From positions 3,128,722-3,192,721 of the forward strand of contig NW_006499799.1 in NCBI RefSeq assembly GCF_000471905.2: a DNA stretch of 64,000 nt. Direction: 5' to 3'. Source of the DNA: Amborella trichopoda (Eukaryota; Streptophyta; Magnoliopsida; Amborellales; Amborellaceae). Below the pieces are notes generated by a model that was not told the DNA's origin, did no database searches, and was given only the letters and a program-made list of their open reading frames with translations. This document shows, in pieces, positions 36,971 through 48,625 of the stretch. Made by a program: the position numbers and the translations under genes. Each line of letters opens with the position of its first letter. Within the stretch, counting starts at the first letter, position 1.

Positions 36971-37289
36971 TCTTCCTTCCTTACTTCACAGTCGGCGCTA
37001 GTCCAAATATCGCTAGGCCCCTGACTTACCCTCCATTACCTAGCACGTCACTGAACTGGGAGAAAATTGTGGTCCCTACAGGGCAAGCGCACACGTGCAT
37101 GTGTAGTTAAAGGAAAATGGAAGAATTAATATAATGGAGTCCATGTCAATTAGACAGCCTCACTATGCCTTCTTGACGAGGGATTCTAGTGCATATTTTA
37201 CAATAAAGAAAGAAAGAAAAGGGGTGACATAGAGAGAGTGAGAAAGAAAAGAAAAGAGAGAAGAAAAGAAGAAACAAATAAGAGTTTGA

Positions 37290-38200
37290 AGGCTAGTCTA
37301 CTTTTCACCTAGTACTTCAAAGAAAAAAAAGAGAAGGAAATTGAAGGCTGGTCTGCTTTTTACCCAATACTTCAAAGAATAAAGAAAGAAGAAATTAAAG
37401 GCTGGTCTTATTTGCACCCAATACTTCAGAGAAATAAAGAAAGAAGAAATTGAATGTTGTTCTACTTCTCACCCAGTACTCCAAAGAAATAAAGAAAGAA
37501 GAAATTGAAGGCTGGTCTGCTTTTCACCTAGTACTTCAGAGAAATAAAGAAAGAAGAAATTGAAGGTTAGTCTACTTTTCCCTCAATACTTTGAAGGTAA
37601 TGTGAGTTTTGGAAAAGAACGAGAACAGAAAAAAAAGGATGAGGGGTAGTATGTCTTTCAACTAGTCCTCCAAATAAAATGTAGATTTTAAAGAGAAAAG
37701 AGAAACAAAGACTAGTTTGGCTTTCACCCAGCTCTTCAGAGATAAAAGAGAGAAAAGAGAGACGAAGGCTGGTTTATTTTTCACTACGATCCTTCAGAGA
37801 TAAAATGTATTTTTTGAAAGAGAATGAGAGCTAGTCTGCTTTTCACCTAGTCCCTCATAATGCCAGTGAATAAAGAGCAATAAAGAGAGGAGGCTAGTTT
37901 GGCTTTCACTTATGTCCTCAATAGAAATGATTGATAAAAAAATCAAAAGAGAGAAGAAGGTTGGTTTTGTTTTCACTCAGATCCTTCTGAGAAAGAGAAA
38001 GGAGAAACAAAGTCTGGTTTGTTTTTCACCCAGATCCTTCAGAGATAAAATGTATTTTTGAGAAGAGAGAAAAGAGGAACGAAGGTTGCTTTGTTTTTCA
38101 CCCAGATCCTTCAGAGATGAAGAAAGAAAAACATTTTCTTTAGAGAGAGGAAGAAGAAAAGAGATGAGAGAGGGTGAAGGTTAGCTTGACTCTCGTTAAA
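37290..38200 (-). repeat. Expanded about 55-bp array in D LTR
   Basis: More than a dozen copies are built on GGCTGGTCTGCTTTTCACC and CTTCAGAGAAATAAAGAAAG on the plus strand. They match the few GGTGAAAGCC copies of A reversed, so the array grew in D. Confidence 0.8.
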
Positions 38201-38279
38201 CCTTCCCAAAGGGAGAAGAGACGAAAAAGGACGAGCGAAGAGAAGAGAAGAAATGATAGAAGAGAAGTGAAAGAGAGAG

Positions 38280-38525
38280 AGGAAGTTTGACTTAGCAGCT
38301 AGATTGACACAGTGACAAGACTGGCATGGCGGCTAGTCAGATGAGGCAACTAGACGGGCACGGTAACTAGAGCGGTACGGCGACTAAACTGCTCGATGAC
38401 AATACTAGCATGACGGCTGGTCTGACGCGGCAACGAAATAGGTATGGTGACTCTGTCCATCACGACGGCTAAACTGCTTGACGACAAGACTGGCACGGCA
38501 GAGCAAGGATCAGCATGCCCCCTGG
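38280..38525 (-). repeat. 25-30-bp GC-rich repeat in D LTR
   Basis: Loose copies of GGCACGGYRACTAGA and GACGGCTRGTCTGAC words occur here. Related sequence stands at 42020-42235 in E and about 58640-58750 in F. Confidence 0.55.
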
Positions 38526-38579
38526 TCAAACAAGCAAAGAAGAGAAAGAGGAAAGGTGAGGACTAGCTTGGCTCTCGCT

Positions 38580-39740
38580 AGGTCTTTCAAAAGAGAAGAA
38601 AGTGAAATAAGAGTAATAATGAAATAAGAGTGATGGAAAATGACATGAATGAAAATGAACGAGATGGATTAAAGTAAAAATAAAGAAAATTAGAAAATGG
38701 AATTAAAATAAATAAAATGAAATGGAGTAAAGGAAAATAAAATAAAAGGGATAAAATTAAATAAAATAAAATAAGATGATGTAAATAAAATGAAAGACAT
38801 AAATGCAATAAGGTATAATAAATAATTAAAGTAAACTAGAATGAGAAAATAAAATCAATGAAGTAAATAAAATAAAACAGGGTAAGGGAAACTAAGATGA
38901 AATGAGTGGAGTAGAAGAAATAGGATGAAAATAAGCTAAGGTAAAATAAATGGGTGAGGTTAAGCAAAATGAAATAATAATAAAAAAGAATGTTAAATTG
39001 GTAAAAGGGTGGGGGAGTGTTTATTATTAAGTTATTTGGGTATTATGCGAATAAAGGAGGACAACATTAGATAAAAAAAAAAGGGGATAGATTAGTTTGG
39101 AGAGAGAGAGCGCACCTTTTGTTGAGTTGTTGAGTTTAGAGAGTGGGAAAGACATGAGACGTTTTTGAGTTAGGAAGGTTTGGACGAAATAGATTAGAGG
39201 GAACGTGAGCGAAACGAATTCGGCGAAAAGAAAACAAAACGAAAAAGAAAGGAGTTACAGAGGATGAGAGAGTGGCAAGGAAGAAAGGGAAGCAAGGGCA
39301 AGTGGTGGCAAAAATAGGTGGGGCTACTGGTTGCAAGCGGGTGAAATGGAGGACAGGGGAAGTTGGGTGATGGGCAAGAGAGGAGGGTGGCTGGCTGGTT
39401 GGAGTGGAGAGATGGTTGCAGCTGATGAGAGATGGTGGGCAGCAGGCTGCTAGACGAGGGAAGAAGGTTCGGTGGTGCACGACGGTGGGGTGTGGATTGC
39501 GCACGACGGGATGAGGTGTGGCTCGGCAGGGTGGTGGTCGAGGCGTACGACAATTGTTGCTGCCGTGTGGGTTGAAGAGAGTGCACGGCAGAGGTTGCTT
39601 CCATGTGAGTTGAAGGGTAGGAGGGGGTGAATGTGAGGGACCATCAGGAAAAGAAGAGAAGGCGGACGTGAGGGTGTATGGTGGGGAAATGGACATGCAG
39701 GGAGTAAATGAGAGAGAAGAAAAAAAAGAAGAAGAGTAAA
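38580..39740 (-). other. A-rich then G-rich low-complexity part of D LTR
   Basis: 38590-38960 is a degenerate AAATAAAATG-like stretch. 39130-39740 is G-rich with GGTGG and GAGAG words. A 204-residue minus-strand open frame at 39136-39750 is Ser/Pro-rich low complexity and is not supported as a gene. Confidence 0.6.
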
Positions 39741-40090
39741 ATACGGACAACGGCTTATGCTATCGTCTATAAAAATGAGGAGAGAGAAAGAGGGAAGAGT
39801 AAGGGAGAGGAGAGAGAAAGATAAAAGAGAGAAAGAGAGAAGAGAGAAGAGAGAGAAAGAGAGAAGACCGAAAGAGCACATAAAAAAGAGAGAGAAAGAG
39901 GAGAGAAAAGAGAAAAGAAGAGAAAAGAGAGAAAAGAAGAGAGAGAAAGAGAGTTACCTTGAGCTTGAGGGTACCAACCCAAAAATTTCTCTCTCCTCTC
40001 TCTCTCTCCAAAACGTGACCCAACAATAAACAAAAAGATAGGAATTTTATTAAACCAAAGTGGGGTCCTTGATACAATGCCAATACGTGA

Positions 40091-40098
40091 TATATATA
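40091..40098 (-). promoter_or_regulatory. TATA box in D LTR
   Basis: TATATATA on the minus strand follows CATGTTTGGGTAGGTTTTC, parallel to C and A. Confidence 0.6.
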
Positions 40099-41473
40099 GA
40101 AAACCTACCCAAACATGAGTGGATGATCAAAACTTAACCTAATTGACGAAAATTAACAATTAAATGAATTAAATAAAATTAAAAAATAGGGGTAAAATGA
40201 TGATTTTGCTCCTGCACCAACAATCCGTGAAATTTTTAACCAGTCCCTATAGTGGCCATGCAATCTTCACGATCTTTCAAGATCTGTTTGGGGTCCTTCT
40301 GGTCTTCATCAAGCCAAAAGATTATGCTTTTCTTGATCGGCTCGAGAAGATGATCGTTTTGATACCCTTTTCGAACCATGGATCGAACTCTCGGGCCATG
40401 ATCATGACACGACATAGCATGGAAACATGTGCGATTTTAGATTTAGAATTCAGCCCGTTTCTTAGTATTTTTCACTGGTTTCTTCATGATAACACGACGA
40501 GCATGTCGGCATGATCGTTCTATAAAAAGAAAGGCTCGATTTGGTATCCGAATGGTCATTTTTCAAATTGAGAAACGTTGGCTGGAGTTGGGATTCCGGT
40601 GGCTGGAATTGCAGTAGTTTCAGACTCTTTCATATATCATGTCTGACAGTCCATCACATGTGAAGTTCGGCTTATATGAAGGCTCTGACCTCATGCTCAT
40701 AATGGGTCTAGTTTGAGGTCGATCCGACCCGCGAGCATCATGATGTGGTCGTTTGATCGAGGAGACATGTTGTTGGAAATTTCCTATTACTTTTGAAAGT
40801 TTTCTAGCGAACTTCTCTCTTCAATTTCTCCTGGCTCGAGTTGTGTTATCATGCATGCCGCATATCAAATCGACTGGGTCGACGAGACGAACATGCTCCT
40901 AAAATTTGAGCTCGATCTGACTAGGGATGAAGAAGATACAGCCATGTGAAGTTTGTCCCCAAAATTGAGAACCACAGTTTCCATTAATGGAAACTGGCTC
41001 ACCGAGGGTGCATCGTAATAATGTACGACCTACCTATTTTAAATAATATAGCCATAACTTACTCTAGAAGAGTCCAAATGCACCAAAATATGATACCCAG
41101 GGGTTTTCGAATGTTCTAAATCCAATGGTGGTGGTCTGGAGGCCATTTGACGCTCCGATAATGGTGTTGTAGTTCAGAGTCCATTTTTTGCGTGATTGAG
41201 GCAAAATTTCCCGAAATTGTTATGTCATCTGCACTGCTTAAAACTTGTCGAATTGTGACGAAACATGGCAGGTGTTCTTAGGAGGCCCTTAGGAACGAAC
41301 TTGAACCTTCTTAGGCCATTCTAAGACTTTTGGGAATTTCACTTCTGGATCAGGGCTTATTGACCTACGACTTACGTTGCCCACAAGCATTTTTGTACCT
41401 ACGGACCTATGTCACAAACTGCTCTCTCCATATTTGCACCGGGGATTCAAGTGATGGAAAACGACCTCAAATA

Positions 41474-41602
41474 GCTTGCCCCACTGAATGTTGTGCTTTG
41501 AGAGAAGTGAGAAGTACTACATTCAGAAATAAAATTGTTCCTTCGACTTTAGTTTTCTTCCTGGCCACCGGATCACACGAATGCCAAAGGGACACTCGTG
41601 CA
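41474..41602 (-). mobile_element. Element D, 3' internal fragment
   Basis: The minus strand reads ATTCAGTGGGGCAAGC up to the LTR start, a polypurine-like tract shared with E. The 129 bases align with E 44775-44900 and F 60986-61075. They stop at 41603, where E begins. GTGCA (41598-41602) is the candidate left target duplication of E. Confidence 0.8.
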
Positions 41603-42429
41603 TGGTTAGGTGCCCTGATATCACCCTTCTGATCTAAATGATCGGGAGGCATGCGTCTCGGGTTGCAAGGGAACTCGGGACTTTGAGACCGCTCTATTGG
41701 GAACCTTGCTAAAAAACAAGGGCAGATAGACCAACTGATGAGAGGGGAATTTAAGGTGGGTTCGGGACTTACTCGGACTGGCTCACGTGGGCGCCTTCTT
41801 AGATCACGAAGAAAGCCCCCAGTTGTAAAACTGGTTCGAAATCGCCTCCCTTGGCCTGTAGTCTCTTATTTATGCAATCACACACACATGGGAAATGTTA
41901 CAAGACAAGTGGGTCAAGGGACCCCATCTTGCCTTTTGGGAACGTACACGGACGTGCACATTCAAAAAGAGGAAGAGAAGAATGAGAGGAAAAAGATAGG
42001 GAGGTTAAAAGAATTTGACTTAACGGTGAGACCGACACAGTGACTAAACTACTAAGTACTTAACCCCACATGGCAGTAAAATAGGTTCGGTAACTCAGAC
42101 TGGCTTAACAAAATTACTACTAGACGACAATACCAATACCAACTAGCTAAACACAATGGCTAGTCTATCATGGTGATAAAGTGTGTATGGTAATTCTGAC
42201 TGGGACAACGACATTATGGCTAAATGATAGGACTACCATGGAAGGCTAGTCTCGAAGCTCATGTTCAAACGAAAGGGTAAGAGAAAGAAAGAAGAAAAAC
42301 AAGAAGATAGAGAGAAAAGAAGAAGAACAAGAAAAGAAGAGAAAAGAGAAGAAGAAGAGACTAAGAGGGAAAACAATGAGAGAATAAGAAGAGAGAGAAG
42401 GGAAGGAAGGGCGAAGGAACACAGACAGT

Positions 42430-42945
42430 AATGAGATGGGGAGAGAAAAGGCTCAAACGACAATTGCTTCCCTCGGCTATGACGTGGGGAAGAAGAATGA
42501 GGAGGAAACACAAGTGGTAACATGCTTCCACCCGCTGTGACATGAGAAAGAAGTAGATGAAACTCATGCGGCGATGGTCCTCTACAAGCTGTGACATAAG
42601 GAGAGAAGAGAGAGAAACAACAGAGGCGGCGATGTACTTTTACCGTTTGTGACAAAAGAGAGAGAGAAGGAACACAGGCGACAATAGGCTTGCATCGGTT
42701 GTGTCAAAAGAAAGAGGAGAGGAAAAGTACACAGGTGGCGATAGGCTTCCGCTGTCTGTAATAGAAGAACGACGATGGAAATCACAGGTGACGCTAGGTT
42801 TGCGCCGGCTGTGACAAAAAAGAAGAAAGAAAGAGAAAACACAAGTGGCACTAGGTTCGCGTCGTCAATGACAAAAGAGAGAAAGAGAGAGAAAACACAG
42901 GCGGCAATAGGCTTGCACCGTATGTGACAGAAGAGAGAAGAGAGA
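42430..42945 (-). repeat. About 55-bp minisatellite in E LTR
   Basis: About nine copies carry CACAGGCGGCRATAGGCTTGC, then a CCGGCTGTGACAAAAGA-like part and a GAGAAAG spacer. The position equals that of the 47-bp array of C, but the unit differs. Confidence 0.8.
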
Positions 42946-43039
42946 ATTTTAATAAAGGCCCGACCCGTCACTCGGACTAAGGCCCGACTTACTGTTCATG
43001 TCTCATGAGCAGGAAGGCATCACACTAGACGATAGGTCC

Positions 43040-43330
43040 GTCATGCATGAATGGAGAAAGAAAGAGGAACAAGGAGAGATAAACATGATAGACTAGAGGA
43101 CGAAGAGAGAGACAAAGATAAAGATGAGAGAAAAGAGAAAGGGAGAAACGAGAGAGAAAATAAGAGAGAGAAAGAGAGAGATAAAGATGAGAGAGAAAAG
43201 AGGAGGAGAGAGAAAGAGAGAGATAAAGATGAGAGAAAAAAGAGGAGAGAGAAAGAGATAGAGATGAGAGAGAAGAGGAGAGAAAGAGAGAGATAAAGAT
43301 GAGAGAGAAAAGAAGAGAAGAGAAAAAGTT
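43040..43330 (-). repeat. GA-rich low-complexity tract in E LTR
   Basis: GAGAGAAAGAGAGAGATAAAGAT-like runs occupy this stretch. On the element strand this is the pyrimidine tract after the GGTATCC core. Confidence 0.9.
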
Positions 43331-43471
43331 ACCTTATCGAGGGATACCAACCCTTTTCTCCTCTCTCTTCTCTCTCTCTAAGACGCACCCACAAGCTTAA
43401 GCAAGAATTGAAAAATTTATTGAATGATTGAAGAATGAACCAAAGGCTTTTTTACAAATAGGCGTTGCATG

Positions 43472-43479
43472 TTTATATA
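43472..43479 (-). promoter_or_regulatory. TATA box in E LTR
   Basis: The minus strand reads CCCATGTTTGGCCCAATTC then TATATAAAC, nearly the same as C. Confidence 0.75.
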
Positions 43480-46479
43480 GAATTGGGCCAAACATGGGTG
43501 GATACCCAAAAACTACTTAAAATTGAAGATAATTAAAAGAAATTTTAAAAATTAGTGTAAAAGGACTGTTTTATCCCTTACTAATAATGTCTGCAATTTC
43601 AAAACAGTCTGTGCTATTGCTCGAGAACTTACGTGATCTTCCATGACTGATCCAGGGTTTGCTTTGATGCTCGTATGATCGAAAGATAATTTTTTTCTTG
43701 TAGAGCTCATCATGGTGATCGATTTGATACTAACTTCGAGCCATGAATCATGTTTTTAAGCCATGATCATGAGACTTGAAATTTTCTAAAATCTTGAAAA
43801 CTTTGGATCGATAATGTGCTCTTTTGTTGAAATTTTTCTTCGGTTTCTTCACTGAATCACATGGAGCATTTCGTCACGATCACGGTGCAACAAGCGTAAC
43901 TCGATTTCGTGTTCAGACAAAGATTTCGTCATCTTGAGTTTTTGCTTGAAATCCGGGGGCTGAAATTTGCACCAGATTCATCGCCTTTGTGTGTGAAATC
44001 CAACCGTTCATCGTATGCGAGGTTCGGACTAGAAATAGCCTCGGACCTTACATACATAATGCAATTGGTTTCACATTGATCGAGTACGTGAGGGCTGTGA
44101 TTTGGCCGCTCGAGTGAGGCGTGCTGCTGCTGAATTTTCTCCAATTTTCTTCACAACTCAGCACCTTCTCTCTAGTTTTTCTCCTTGTTCGGGCATCATC
44201 ATGAGACATGCCATATATCAAAAAGCTCATCTTGATGAGACGAACACGCTCACAAAATTTGAGTGGGATCCGACTTGAAACGAGTGAGATATTGATCCTA
44301 AAAGTCACTATCCTTGACTTTGAAAACAACAACCTTTAATGGTATTTTGGTGCAGGGTGGCCACACGAGAATAGTGTGAAACCTACTTCTTTTTTGTATT
44401 TTACCCATAACTTTGTCTTGTAGTGCCCAATTAAAACAAAACTTTACTCATAGGGATTTTCAACCATGGCAGGTCCAATGGTAATGGTCCCATAGCTGTT
44501 TGACGCATCGAAAATATAGATCTAGTTACAGGGTCCATTTTAGGGTGCTCGAGGCCACTTTTACCGAAATTGTTTCTTTATGTTCACTGCCTTAGATATA
44601 TCTTAATGGCGATGAAACTTGGCAGGTGGCCTTTTGAAATGCTTATGAAGATCTTGACCAGTTCTAGGGTCATTATGAGACTGCTGAAATTTCCATTCTA
44701 TGTTGAGGCTTTATTAACCTGCTTCCTCTTTATTCCACATCAGGGACCAAGGTATTGAAAAATGTGTTCAAACAGCTTGTCCCACTGAGTGTTGCGCTTT
44801 GAGAGAAGGGAGAGGACAACATTCGAAAAATTTTCTTTGGCTCTATTACTTATTTTTTTCCTAGCCATAGGACCACATGAACGCCGAGGAGATTCACACA
44901 ATGCTACAACCAAGATGCTCAGAAGTTTGGATGCAATGTATAGGTACATTTGTGGAGACTTGAGGGGGAGAAGAGACTCTTTTGAGGGATCCTATCGAAG
45001 TCCTCTCCCTCGCATGGACTGTTTATGATTCTGAAGCTGAGGATTTTCTATGGACCTCGTTAGTCAGAATCAGGCCTGTCTGGCAATTAAGTGCCATGGT
45101 GAAGGGCATTGTTCCCATTTGATCTGGGTTTCTTTGTCTTGGATGGAAAACAAAAGAGCCTTTAGTCGGCGCTCGTCTACGTTGTGCATGAGATATTCCT
45201 TGATGGGCAGGGTACCTCAGTTTATTGAGGTGACCGGCTTTGAGTATAACCGCTACCCACTGTTAGCAGTCTCGCGTAATAGGTCCAAAGTCATGGCTGA
45301 CTTAGCCTTCTTGGGGCATCTTTGGTTTATCGGAGTGACTTTCTTATTTGTTTGTTTTGGATGGTTTGCTGAAGAGTCTTTTATCAGAGCTCATCTCCGT
45401 CATGCACTAGTTATTTCTTGGTGGGTAGGGTACTCTGTTTAACGAGGTGATCGGCTTTAGGTATAACCCCTAACCACTGTTAGTAGTCTCGTGTAACAGG
45501 TTCAAATTCATGGTTGACTTAGCCTTCTTGGGGTGTCTCCGGTATCTTTGGAGCGCATTTAGTAACCTCATTGGAATGATGCTCTTCTTCATGAGACTTG
45601 TCATGCCTTCTTGGAAAATCTTCTTCTCATCGAGTCCTTTTGTGAATGGACTCAAGCTGTCAGAATCTTTCCTTGAAACTAGTATTTTTGAGTCCTGATA
45701 TTGTGACATTAGGGATTTTTCTTTAAAATGCAGGCTGAAGCCACTTGTAGGTGTGAGTGCTACATCAACCCTTTTATTGGTCCAAGCGTTCTTTACAGAT
45801 TTCCACTTAAACATGGGAAGCGGCACGGTAGAGACAGTTTTCACTAACTTCTTTTTATTTGAGCATCGTTTACCCACAACCCATGTCCAGCCTTATTTTT
45901 CCATTTTTGCTCACGATGCCCTTGTGGGTTTTCACTTGCCCGGGTTTTTATTTTTACGGAACTCTTGTACTCATGGTATCATGACCATGCCAGTCCATTA
46001 GTTTTACTCATGTCGTTCCGTTGACTAGGTATACACCATGCCCGTTATTATTTTTCTTCTTTTTGTTTTGTGAAGGCATGTTTAGGGTCATGCCTTCGGG
46101 ACCTACGCAAAGCCTTTAAACGTCATGGGGCTAAGACATGCACTACAGTTTATGGTCATACAGCTGAACCGTAATGGAGATGGATGGCAGTTTGTCGAGG
46201 CCATGGAGTAGGTATGGTGATGCTTTGACTCACTTTGGGGAGATGGCACGAGGTTACTTGCGAAAGATGGATGATGTATGAAAGGTGGGTGAAAAGTATG
46301 GGTGGCGGGATGGGTCGTGGTTTTGTGAGCAAGGGTTAGACTCACTAGGGAATGATGAATGATGATAAAATGGATGGACTCACTGGGGAGGTAGTGAAGG
46401 TGGTGTGCGTACACAAACGGGTTCGGTTAGGGAAGACGTGCATGAAAATGCACGTAAAAGGTGTATGCGCGTATGTGGG

Positions 46480-46860
46480 GGCGTGTTTAAGGTCATGCCT
46501 CCGGGACATGTGCAAAGCAGTTTAATATCATGCGGCATGGACGTGCACTATGGTTTAAGGTCATACAGCTGGACCATGGTAATGCAGTTTAGAGTCATGC
46601 AACTAGGGTCATGCAGTTTAAGGTTGTGCAACTAGACCTCCGCTATAGTTTAAGATCATATAATTTAAACCATGGTGCTAAGCCTTTTATCGTCATGCAG
46701 CCAAGACGTGCACTATAGTTTAAGGTCATATAGCTTGGATCATGCAATTTAGGGTCACGCAGCTAGTCCTTGGACCGTGAAGTTTAGAGTCGTGCATCTG
46801 GACCAAAGTTGTGCAGTTTAAGTTCATGCATCCAGAACCAAGGCGTGGGTCACCATGTGG
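46480..46860 (-). repeat. Worn 35-bp repeat in E 3' region
   Basis: GCAGTTTAAGGTCATGCAG-like words recur at irregular spacing. This is the eroded counterpart of the arrays in C and F. Confidence 0.7.
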
Positions 46861-47684
46861 GTGAAACTGCATGGGGAATAAGTCTATTGATGGGAATTTG
46901 ACTCCCTAGGGATAAAATGGTTAAGGCCAACAAGGGGTTCAGATGGGAAGACCAACTTCATTGGGGATAATGGGAATAGGTGTGGGTCCCTTATAAGTGA
47001 AAAAATGGTACCCGACTCCTAGGTGTGAGATAAACCCACTGGAGGTTGCAGTGGTAAAAATGATCCTAACTCCACTGACGATAATAAGCTGTAGTACAAG
47101 TATGACTCCTATTGAGGATGAGAAGTCATGGCTGGAGTAGACCGACTAGGGTACCACTCTGTTGGGGATAATAAGTCACGGTCAAGGTGCAACTTCATTA
47201 GGGATAACAATAATAAGACACGCACAACTTTTAGCATTGCAATGAACATTTCTTGAACACTCAGTCAGCGCTGAGTCTTTTGAAAATGCAGCCGGCGTTG
47301 ATGTCGGCCAACATTACTTCTTGAACACTCAATCGGCGCTGGAGTCATTAGAAACACAGTCGAAGTTGAGGACAGCCCGTGGTATCTCTTGAACACAACT
47401 AGCACTGAGTTGGCAAGAACACAGCCAACAGTGGGGTTATCAAAAGCACAGCTGGCACTGGGTAGTTTCGACAACATAGCCAGCGCTGGGTGTGGGTTAA
47501 TGTTCAGGCCTTGACTCGAGCCTGACTCGGTCCTGGTCTTTGATGCAAAGGATTTCATGGGTAGTGATAAACTTTGCTCGGGCCTTAGGTCAAAGCCTGA
47601 CCCGGTTCGGCCAATTGATGTTTGGCCTTCTTGGACGCAGTAGCCATTCTCAGTTTCTGAGGGGCATTTGAGGGAAGCATCAGC

Positions 47685-47692
47685 TATAAAAA
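47685..47692 (+). promoter_or_regulatory. TATA box of the antisense gene in E
   Basis: TATAAAAA followed by a G-run lies about 930 bases before the first ATG of the antisense gene. The flanking sequence is conserved in C on its antisense strand (ending at 22486). Confidence 0.55.
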
Positions 47693-48289
47693 GGGGGGGT
47701 AACTCCCATTTTTTTTTACTGTTTCATGAAGGGTAAAATGACTTAAGGTAAAAATATATAAGCAAGAAGTGGTGGGGTTTTTTGATAAGCACACAAGGGA
47801 TTTTAACAAGAACAAGCAGGGAAGACTGCGCTTTGCAGGAGTTTGCCGGCCATGGTAGTGAAGCAAACAGGGAGTCTGCTGGAGTTTGCTGAAGTTGTAG
47901 GAGCTTGCAGTGAGAAAATGGAGTTCTCCGGGAAAAATAGGGAACTCGAACCATGGTCTTGTGATTTCTAGAGAAGGGCAAAAATTGCAGCAGAGGGCTG
48001 CTCAAGGCTTTCCGGAGATTTTGGCAGTTTGCCGCAGGGCATAAGTGGTCTCCCGGTGACTTGAAGAAAAGGTCACGGAGGCTTTTCAGCTGCAAAAGGG
48101 AATTTCTGATGGAGATCCGAAGGGTGTGAGGAAACAAACCATCGCTGAAGGTGGATGGTTGAGGGAAGGCGAACGGTCATCGTTCCACACATGTAAGGTC
48201 AGACGTGGTGGCAGTTTGTCAGGCAACGCAAAGGGGTGCGTGCAAAATCTATAGCACGTGCGGGGGATTGGATCTCGAGTGGCAAGTGT

Positions 48290-48580
48290 CTTTTGAAGAC
48301 GCAGCCGGCGTTATACGTTGGCAAACACAGTCGGCGCTAAGCATTGGCGAACACAGCCGGCGGTAGGCGTTTGTAAACACAGTCAGTGCTAAGCGTTAGC
48401 AGACAAAGCCGGCACTAAGCTTTGAGTACACAACCGGTGTTGGCTCACTAGAAACATAGCTGGTGCTAAGCATCTGAAATCATAGCCGACGTTAGACCTT
48501 CATAAACTCAATTGGTGCTAGGCTTCTAGAAACACAGCCGGCACTAGACCTCTGACAATACAGCCGACCCTTACCCAGTG
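48290..48580 (+). repeat. About 26-bp minisatellite in the antisense leader
   Basis: About ten copies of ACACAGCCGGCGCTAAGC plus a short GTTGGCGAAC-like spacer stand just before the antisense open region. Confidence 0.8.
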
Positions 48581-48625
48581 CCTTTAGCAATTTTGATTCT
48601 GTAGTGAATCCTTGAGTCTTTTATA

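Larger units (their letters stand above)
33833..37080. mobile_element. Block S: 3.2-kb LTR-like insertion, family unassigned
   Basis: S splits the D LTR between CACCTTGTCA and GGGCAAGCGC, which are adjacent in related LTRs. It starts TGCCCCCTGACC and ends GGTCCCTACA. Reversed it would start TGTAGGGACCACAATTTTC, which looks more like an LTR start, so a minus-strand solo LTR is likely. I see no clear target duplication and no coding. It contains repeats: a GGAGGACCC phrase (about 34720, 34843, 34911), a TCACAGAATAACAGT array (about 35000-35240), a 160-195-bp repeat (35240-35990) and a 24-bp array (36600-36970). Confidence 0.6.
33487..41473 (-). mobile_element. Element D 3' LTR (family L), interrupted by block S
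   Basis: Read on the minus strand the LTR starts TATTTGAGG at 41473 and ends GAGGCATCTAATCA at 33487. The S block (33833-37080) interrupts it, leaving about 4.74 kb of LTR, the longest in the window, because its internal arrays are expanded. The side at 41474 shows the tract that precedes a 3' LTR, so this is a 3' LTR with its outer edge in A's leader. Confidence 0.85.
41603..44774 (-). mobile_element. Element E 3' LTR
   Basis: The LTR is 3172 bp. On the minus strand it starts TGTTTGAACACATTTTTC at 44774 and ends GGGCACCTAACCA at 41603, which gives the clearest TG...CA ends of family L in the window. TATA, purine tract, GGTATCC core and pyrimidine tract are in the usual order. Confidence 0.9.
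44775..48600 (-). other. E 3' region, repeat-rich
   Basis: This begins with the polypurine-like tract AGTGGGACAAGC (minus strand, 44775-44786). It contains a duplicated phrase of about 120 bp (about 45195-45320 and 45420-45540), worn 35-bp units (46480-46860), a GCCGGCGCT-type minisatellite (47255-47490), a plus-strand TATA box (47685) and a second minisatellite (48290-48580). It is the counterpart of C 20733-26069. No sense-strand coding is recognised. Confidence 0.65.

Noticed and set aside
39136-39750. 204-residue Ser/Pro-rich minus-strand frame
   Set aside because: It lies in the hypervariable part of the D LTR and has no counterpart in other LTR copies.
42233-43350. Ser/Leu/Phe-rich and Lys/Glu/Arg-rich frames in the E LTR
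   Set aside because: They come from GA-rich minisatellite sequence and have no domain.
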